Of a stretch of 64,000 nt of DNA, positions 57,591 through 64,000 are shown piece after piece. This DNA comes from Eucommia ulmoides (lineage: Eukaryota; Streptophyta; Magnoliopsida; Garryales; Eucommiaceae). The notes beneath the pieces were generated by a model. It had not been told where the DNA came from, searched no databases, and saw nothing but the letters and a program-made list of their open reading frames with translations. The stretch covers positions 9,872,905-9,936,904 of the forward strand of contig CM028335.1 in the NCBI GenBank assembly GCA_016647705.1. The letters run 5' to 3'. The translations under genes and the position numbers were made by a program. How positions within the stretch are numbered: position 1 is the stretch's first letter; the number at the start of each line of letters is the position of its first letter.

Positions 57591-58546
57591 AATTTTAATG
57601 GCGATATATATTGCTAAATATTTATTTATACGTACATATTAATGGCAAAAAAAAAAAAATTGACTTTTGATAATTATCAATACTAATAGTCACACACATA
57701 TATATAACGAAAAATTGACATTTAGTTTTCACACAAATATGTAATTTTAAATAAATATATATAAAATAGGTAAAAAAAAAAAATTGACATTTAGTTTTCA
57801 CAAATTTTTAGGAAAAATATGTAATTCTATATATTCAAATGAATAGTAAAGCAAATCTTACTTTATATAACACTAGGAAGAAAACACTGACTCTGTCCTG
57901 CCTATCATTAATGTAAATTTTTTTAGCTAAAAAAATAATAATATGTAAATATTACTTAATAGTAAGACCATTAAAAAATATCGTAGTAAAGATGATCAAG
58001 TAAGTCATATTATAATAGTAACAAAACCACATGGATTTTAATGATAGTAAATTAACAATATTGTTTTTTTTATGTGCTACGATAAAAAATAAAATAATTG
58101 ACGAAATAAATTTAACAACAAATTGTTGAGATTGTAATTTTTAATAAATGACACATCTGAAAATGTCACAATTGAGATGACCAAATATGTCAAATAATAT
58201 TAGTAGAGTCAAATGAATTTCAATTGTACTTAGGTAACACTATTACTTTCTTTCTTTTTTTGTTTTTCTTAATTTGTTATAATTAAAAAATAAATAAATG
58301 TTTGATGATAATAATCCCACCAAATGTATTAAAATACAAAAATAAAATTTATAATTATTATGAAAGTACAAAAATTAAATTTTTAACTATAAAAAATATC
58401 AAAATAATAAAAATTTTGTTATAAATAGCATGAAAAATATCATCTATTATTTTCAACCTTTGTTTTAAAACTACTTAAAAAAATCTTAAATTAAATATGC
58501 GTATTTATGTTTGTAGTTATATTTTTTTAATAATTTTTATAGTTTA
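57591..58546. other. AT-rich intergenic DNA, no gene seen
   Basis: Very AT-rich with two near-identical AAAAATTGACATTTAGTTTTC segments (57710 and 57780). No coding sequence, RNA gene or transposon end was recognised. Confidence 0.55.
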
Positions 58547-59848
58547 TGTAATACTCCGAAAAGTTATATTTTAAAAAAAAAAATATTTTATATAAATTTA
58601 ATATTTTTTAGGACGGTTTTGTAAATTTGTGGTATAAATAAATAGTTGATAATTTTTGGAGTTGAATGTTAATTTTAAATTGACGTTTAAAAGTTTTGGG
58701 ATTATTACGTTATTTAAAAATATGTTTTTAAAACTTTTGGGATATAATTAATATTTTTTTATTTTAAAAGGGATTTAAGTGTAAATAATAATAAAATAAA
58801 ATAAAATAAGTTTAAAATGTGTTGTCCTCATTTCAATGAAGATAGCACATTCATTAAACATATATATATATATGTATAAAGACGTTAATATTTTTTCGGA
58901 ATGAGAAAAATATTCCGGTTTAGATTTCGACTTCAGATTTCAGATAGAATTTCTAACTCTTTTAATATATGTATTTAATTTTTCTATTGTGTGATTTATG
59001 CTATTATTGTTGTTGAATTTTACTTGTTAAATTTTATGAAATAATTATGATAATGTGAAAACTATCGGTAATTCATGCCAATGCGTTTTATTTGTTGTAT
59101 TAATTAAATGCACGTATTAGAGTGGTTGAAATGCTACTGAGTATTGGCTCACAACCCCACAGCTTTGAATTACAGGGTCGGTGACAACGAAACAACGACA
59201 TGAATTTTGTCTGAAGTTCTATTTAATTTGTAATAGTTGAATTTATTATTTGAGGTGGACCGGTACTAGAAATTATGATAAAGGTGTAGTGGCCATTTAA
59301 GAATACTAATTTTAAGTATACATAAACAATAATTAAGACTTGGTTAAATTATTGGTACACTACTGAAATGTCCTGCAATTCGAGCAAATTTTATAATTAA
59401 TTTGAATTGATTAGTTTATTGCTAAATGTCTAGCAATAATTCATTTTTTCTAAACATTATAATAATCTGAAATTATCAAATCTTATTATTTATTGTTGTT
59501 ATGAATGTGATCAGTTTGATTATTGGTAAATTGTATAATTAATACGAATGTGATCAGTTTCATCACAATGTTTAGAAATAATTCATTAGTGTTAAATAAT
59601 GAATTATTCCATACACTGTAAATAAATACAATTAATATGAATTTATCAGTTTATTTTCGATTATAATAAATTGCAAATAAATTAATATGAATTGGTTGTT
59701 CAGTATAATTCGACAAATTATAATTATCGTCGTCGTATTGAAAAAAAAAATCTTCGATTGATGAGACAAAATATTGGTCGTTCGATTTTAGCGTAATTTC
59801 TTCCAAGAGAGAAACTGCATGGCGACCTTGGGAAACCAGGTCGTCACA
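58547..59848 (+). repeat. 5' LTR of the retroelement
   Basis: TGTAATACTCC...GTCGTCACA, 1302 bp. A (TA)n followed by AAAGACGTTAATATT near 58861-58890 is shared with the 3' LTR. Compared with the 3' LTR it has a small insertion around 59400-59450. Confidence 0.8.
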
Positions 59849-59850
59849 GT

Positions 59851-59862
59851 TGGTATCAGAGC
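59851..59862 (+). promoter_or_regulatory. Primer-binding site (initiator Met-tRNA)
   Basis: TGGTATCAGAGC two bases after the LTR end, complementary to the 3' end of plant initiator methionine tRNA, the usual primer of plant LTR elements. Confidence 0.88.
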
Positions 59863-59900
59863 AAGTTTACGACCACTCTAGGCCTAAGTTATGGTAACCG

Positions 59901-60235
59901 TTTTAAGTTAAGCAATTGTTTCGTGAGATGAAAGCTGAAAATCTTTATCCTAACTTACTGACTTACTCAACGCTAATTAGTGTATACTCAAAATGGGGTT
60001 TGTTATGCGATGCGATAGAGGTATATGAGGAGGTTAAGCAACAGCGGTTGAAGGCGGATGTTATGTTTTATAGTAAGCTTATTGATGCATTGAGCCAAGA
60101 AAGGGATTTGTTGAATCTTCTGTGTTGTTGCTCAATGAAATGATGAAGGAAGGGATTCAACCCAATGTTGTCACCTACAATTCTATAATTAATACATTTG
60201 GTTAGTCAGTTGCCACTGAGTGTACAGATGATTAA
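59901..60235 (+). pseudogene. Captured GUN1-like pentatricopeptide-repeat fragment
   Basis: About 110 codons of PPR repeats: [48 protein letters not shown], then in another frame [20 protein letters not shown] and INTFG. From memory of the family, this order closely follows the last PPR repeats of the chloroplast protein GUN1 ([59 protein letters not shown]), including the unusual tail after the last repeat. It covers three repeats of a protein with many more and lacks the SMR domain. It sits directly after the primer site of an LTR retroelement, so it is a transduced piece of a host gene. GUN1 itself works in plastid-to-nucleus signalling. This piece is short and broken at more than one place and cannot do that job. 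Confidence 0.8.
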
Positions 60236-60929
60236 TGGATTAAGGGTAAAAAATTTACAGTTACCTAATGAGGATTAGGGTGTACTGATTCTTATTAAAT
60301 ATATATATATATATATATATATAATGATTACTTATTTCGATATGTTGAGTATAGCAAAAAAAAATATTAGCGTTTACTGTTCAAACAGGAAAATAAATTA
60401 AAATGTGAAAAAAGGGGTCTGGAAAATAAAAAGTTGATTAATAAAACAATTAGAAATGTTGAGTAGTAAAATTGAGTCTTACCCTTTGTAATATTGGTAT
60501 AAACCGTTATCTTTGTAAATTTATTCGATTAGCTGATAAATTTCTCGAATTTTTATAAACGAAATATTAGGCATTCAATTTAGTATTAATATGTGATAGT
60601 GAACAAATCCATAATATGTGATTGTGGATAAAATATTAATATGTAGTGGTGGGGTTAGTAATATATATGCATTGACGTCTCCGTTATGTTATTTTGTGGT
60701 TTGACACTTTGCACCCATGTGTTGTTATCATTATTTCACTTTGGTCCCCACAAGTTGTAAATTAAACATACTAACATTTTAGGTAGTGTTTCATTAATAT
60801 AACTTACCAATGATAAGTTAAATAAGTTTTGATGAGTGTCGTGTTAGCCGTGGATCATAAGAATTGTCATTGGATTGGAAGTATTAATTTAAAGGTATTT
60901 ACTGTCTTCTATATAAATCGTAAAATTAT
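60236..60929. other. Retroelement interior without recognised content
   Basis: AT-rich, includes a (TA)n tract at 60299-60323. No coding potential and no second host fragment was recognised. Confidence 0.5.
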
Positions 60930-61084
60930 ATTTTCGTATTTAATTGGAAAGAAAAAAAAAAGGGGGTTGTTGAAACTAGACAGTTTTATGATGCTAAATT
61001 AATCAAGAAAAATTTTAAAGGTGGAAAAAATTATTTTTATTATCCTGTTATGCCATAGTTGTCTGTTGTCTTCTTGTCAGGAGG

Positions 61085-61300
61085 GCATGTCATGCGAGAT
61101 GTGGATTACCTGTCAGGCAAGTCCTGTAAGGTGGATATGTTGTTACCTATCAGACAAATCCTACAAGGTAGATATATGTTGTTACCTGTCAGGCAAGTCC
61201 TGCAGGGTGGATATTTGTTGTTACCTGTCAGGCAAGTTCTGCAGGGTGGATATTTGTTGTTACCTATCAGGTAAGTCCTGCAGGCTGAATATATGTTGAC
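61085..61300 (+). repeat. 39-bp minisatellite, array 1
   Basis: About 5 units of GTTACCTGTCAGGCAAGTCC followed by TGCAGGGTGGATATTTGTT. The 39-bp length keeps a reading frame open as a 13-residue repeat (CCYLSGKSCRVDI), which is probably incidental. Each full unit contains the palindrome CCTGCAGG. Confidence 0.88.
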
Positions 61301-61837
61301 CTGTCAAGAGTGAAAATCCTGCAGGTGGCTGCACCTACCATTGGAGATATTGAATTGCCCTGACGTTGTTAGTCACCTTAGATGACACGATTGTACAGGT
61401 TACGGTACTGTCGTAACTCCCGATCATGAGGTGAAATGATCCTATGCCTAGTAGAAAAATATGTGTGCGGTATTTTATTATATATCAAAATAATTTGGTT
61501 GATGGATTTCAATGTATTATTTTATTGCGACAGTATCAGTAGAATTTTATTTCGGATCAGTGTGCGGTTATATTTATATTATATTTTGAAATGTGGTGTT
61601 TGATAAATATATTTGATCCATAAATTCTTTTTATATTATGAAGACAACATATGCATTGTCTTGTATGTAAAATTTCAAATTATATTTTCATACTAAAATG
61701 TGGAGAGAGAAAAAGTTTATTAAAATTGATTATTTTATAATGTTACGCGGATCAAGTAGATTTTTTAAATATGGAAAGTGGTTTCTATTATCCGACTATA
61801 TCATAGTTGTCTTCTCGTCAGGAAGGCATATCTTGCA

Positions 61838-62008
61838 AGATGTGGATTACCTGTCAGATAAGACTTGCAGGGTCGATATAAATTGTTATATGTCAGACAA
61901 GTCCTACAGGGTGGATATATGTTGTTACCTGTCAGGCAAGACCTGCAGGGTGGATATGTGTTGTTACTTGTCAGAAAAATCCTATAGGGTGGATATATGC
62001 TGAAACTT
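61838..62008 (+). repeat. 39-bp minisatellite, array 2
   Basis: About 4 more degenerate units of the same 39-bp repeat in the second copy of the duplicated block. Confidence 0.88.
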
Positions 62009-62879
62009 GTCAAGAGTACAAATCCTACAGATGGTTGCCCCTACCATTGGGGATATTGAATGGCCCTGACATTGATAGCCATTTAGAAGGCACAGTTGGA
62101 TAGGTTACAATACCGTCATAACTCTCGATCGTGAGGCAAACAATCTTATGGTTAGTAAGGAAGTATATTATTTTATTATGTACAAGTGAGTTACCAATTG
62201 AGTTAAATTTGGTTGTTCTGTTACAGTGATTTTTTTGCTGAGGTTTAGATACTGCCAATGGTGGCTATATTTTATTACAAAGTGGATTTTAATAAAAACA
62301 CTTAATCTATAAATTATTTTCGTATTATGAAGACAGTGCACCGATAAAATATTTAGGTAGGTATTGGTCCACTGGTAATGCTAAGTAGGGTTAGAGTGTG
62401 GTACGACTATCATGAGAACTAGAATACTTGACAATAGGAATACTTTTTGTGTTATTTATATGATCCGAATATGTGTACTTTAACTTTATCTTGATTTTGA
62501 TGTGAGGTTGCCGTCATAATTTTCATATTTAATTGCAATATTTTTATATATGTTTATATAACAGAATTGTGAACAACTTGGTATCCTTAGGTGTAATGTT
62601 GTGGTTAAAATTTCTGTCATACAAATTAGAGGATTAAAACGAAAAACATTTTTCCTATTTATTAATAAAAAATTGGTTGTTTACTTATATTGGAATTCAG
62701 TGGTAATATTTTTAAAAGCTTATAAAAAGTTAAATTGGGATTCATTATTATTATATTTATTATAATCAAAGTGTGCAGCGGAAGGATTTAAAAACATAGG
62801 ATTCTACAACATAATCAATAAAGACCCTGCTATTTTGAGCTATTTCTAAAAATAAAATTTTGAGTGAGAAATTTATTTT

Positions 62880-62890
62880 AAGAGGGGTAG
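62880..62890 (+). promoter_or_regulatory. Polypurine tract
   Basis: AAGAGGGGTAGA immediately upstream of the 3' LTR start TGTAATAC at 62893, the expected plus-strand priming site. Confidence 0.75.
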
Positions 62891-62892
62891 AT

Positions 62893-64000
62893 TGTAATAC
62901 TCTAAAAATTTACATTTTGAAAAAAAATTATTTTATATAAGTTTAATATTTTTTAGAACGGTTTTGTAAATTTGTGGTATAAATAAATAGTTGATAATTT
63001 TTGGAGTTGAATGTTAATTTTACATTGATGTTTAAAAGTTTGGGGATTATTACGTTATTTAAAAATATATTTTTAAAAGTTTTGGGATATAATTAATATT
63101 ATTTTTTTATTTTAAGAGGGATTTAAGTGTAAATAATAATAAAATAAAATAAGTTTAAAATGTATTGTCCTCATTTCAATGAAGACAGCACATTAATTCA
63201 TTAAACATATATATATATATACATGTTAATATGATTTCGGAACAAAAAAACATATTATGATTCAGATTTCGACTTCAGATTTCAGGTAAAATTTCTAACT
63301 CTTTTAATATATGTATTTAATTTTCCTATTGTGTGATTTATGCTATTATTGTTGTTGAATTTTATTTGCTAAATTTTATGAAATAATTATGATCATGTGA
63401 AAATTATGGAGAATTCATGCCTATGTGTTTTATTTGTTGTATTAATTAAATACACGTATTTGAGGGGTTGAAATTCTACTGAGCAATGGCTCACAACCCC
63501 ACAATTTTGAATTGCAGGGCCGGTGACAACGAAATAACGACATGAATTTTGTCTGAAGTTCTATTTAATTTGTAATAGTTGAATTTATTATTTGAGGTGG
63601 ACCGGTGCTAGAAATTATGATAAAGGTGTAGTGGCCATTTAAGAATACCGATTTTAAGTATACATAAACAATAATTAAGACTTGGTTAAATTATTGGTAT
63701 ACTACTAAAATGTCCTGCAATTCTAGTAAATTGTATAATTAATATGAATTTATCAGTTTATTGCTAAACATTGTAATAATCTAAAATTATCAAATCTTAT
63801 TATTTATTGTTGTTATGAATGTGATCAGTTTGATTATTGGTAAATTGTATAATTAATACGAATGTGATCAGTTTGATCACAATGTTTAGAAATAATTCAT
63901 TGGTGTTAAGTAATGAATTATTCCATACACTGTAAATAAATACAATTAATATGAATTGATCAGTTTATTATTCCATTATAATAAACTATAAATAAATTAA
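62893..64000 (+). repeat. 3' LTR of the retroelement (cut by window end)
   Basis: TGTAATACTCT..., the first 1108 bp of an LTR expected to be about 1.3 kb. Matches 58547 onward in order, including the CTCACAACCCCACA and GGCCGGTGACAACGAAA blocks. Confidence 0.8.

Larger units (their letters stand above)
60930..62340. repeat. Large tandem duplication (about 0.7 kb unit) in the retroelement
   Basis: Copy 1 at about 60930-61680 and copy 2 at about 61681-62340 share flanks before the minisatellite (CATAGTTGTCT, CTTCTCGTCAGGAAGGCAT-like) and after it (CTGTCAAGAGTGAAAATCCT, CTACCATTGGAGATATTGAA, GGCCCTGACATTGATAG-like). Confidence 0.8.
58547..64000 (+). mobile_element. Non-autonomous LTR retroelement with captured PPR fragment (3' end beyond window)
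   Basis: The 5' LTR is 58547-59848, the primer site follows, the internal region is 59863-62879, a polypurine tract sits at about 62880-62890, and the 3' LTR starts at 62893 and runs off the window. The LTRs match along all the visible length at roughly 95% by eye, so it is young, perhaps one to a few million years. No gag, protease, RT or integrase motif is present. The interior instead holds a PPR fragment of host origin, a (TA)n run and a duplicated block with a 39-bp minisatellite. The element depends on helpers for movement. Primer-site type (GTCGTCACA then GTTGGTATCAGAGC) is common in plant Gypsy elements. Confidence 0.78.

Noticed and set aside
59851-59862. Possible tRNA gene near TGGTATCAGAGC
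   Set aside because: It is a 12-base primer-binding site only, with no cloverleaf around it.
61021-61299. Cys-rich repeat peptide as a possible secreted protein
   Set aside because: It is the 39-bp minisatellite read in frame inside a retroelement interior. There is no signal peptide and the second array does not extend it.
61085-62008. CRISPR-like array
   Set aside because: The 39-bp units are contiguous with no variable spacers and the genome is a plant's.

Overview
This is a gene-poor, repeat-rich stretch of a plant nuclear genome, most likely a eudicot. The evidence is the high A+T content with long A/T tracts and microsatellites, plant-type Copia, Gypsy, Helitron, CACTA and PIF/Harbinger elements, and fragments of plant genes (F-box with F-box-associated domain, a GUN1-type PPR protein, histone H2B). 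I found no gene that looks intact. Everything protein-like is a transposable-element remnant or a pseudogene or fragment.

Layout. 1-4504: AT-rich DNA, two copies of a dispersed repeat (R1, R2) and an old Copia pol remnant ending in an LTR. 4552-9188: a non-autonomous CACTA element. 9945-13934: a minus-strand Sirevirus-like Copia remnant (long LTR plus gag). 13995-15345: an eroded F-box pseudogene. 16110-17320: a Gypsy pol scrap abutting a diverged LTR. 17322-19697: a non-autonomous Helitron with a captured two-exon gene fragment. 19698-32365: a nested stack of Sirevirus-like LTRs, holding a Gypsy LARD-like element (21767-27252) and a solo LTR of the same LARD family (30179-31773). 32366-33540: another Copia pol scrap. 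33608-35039: a second solo LTR with a perfect target-site duplication. 35045-43020: a Tat/Ogre-like Gypsy remnant with two minisatellite blocks, enclosing a long-TIR MITE and a histone H2B 3' fragment. 43340-46850: a deleted Helitron (Rep N-terminal region joined to the Pif1 helicase C-terminus), with a host-gene fragment upstream at 47240-47880. 48452-49125: a PIF/Harbinger MITE with a GC-rich core and TTA target duplication. 49186-52640: low-complexity and locally duplicated DNA. 53040-53965: a Copia-type LTR. 54020-55310: a second, better preserved F-box pseudogene. 55780-57590: two Copia scraps in inverted orientation, each preceded by a copy of R. 58547-64000: a non-autonomous LTR retroelement, cut by the window end, carrying a GUN1-like PPR fragment and a duplicated block with a 39-bp minisatellite.

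The genes do not work together as a pathway. The story is nested insertion, solo-LTR formation, local tandem duplication and repeated capture of host gene pieces. The strongest observations are the PPR capture inside an LTR element, the two Helitron termini of one family each near captured host sequence, the MITE whose empty site is still visible in a neighbouring tandem unit, and a promoter-like repeat that sits next to Copia scraps three times out of four. All family assignments come from reading the sequence, with no database search.
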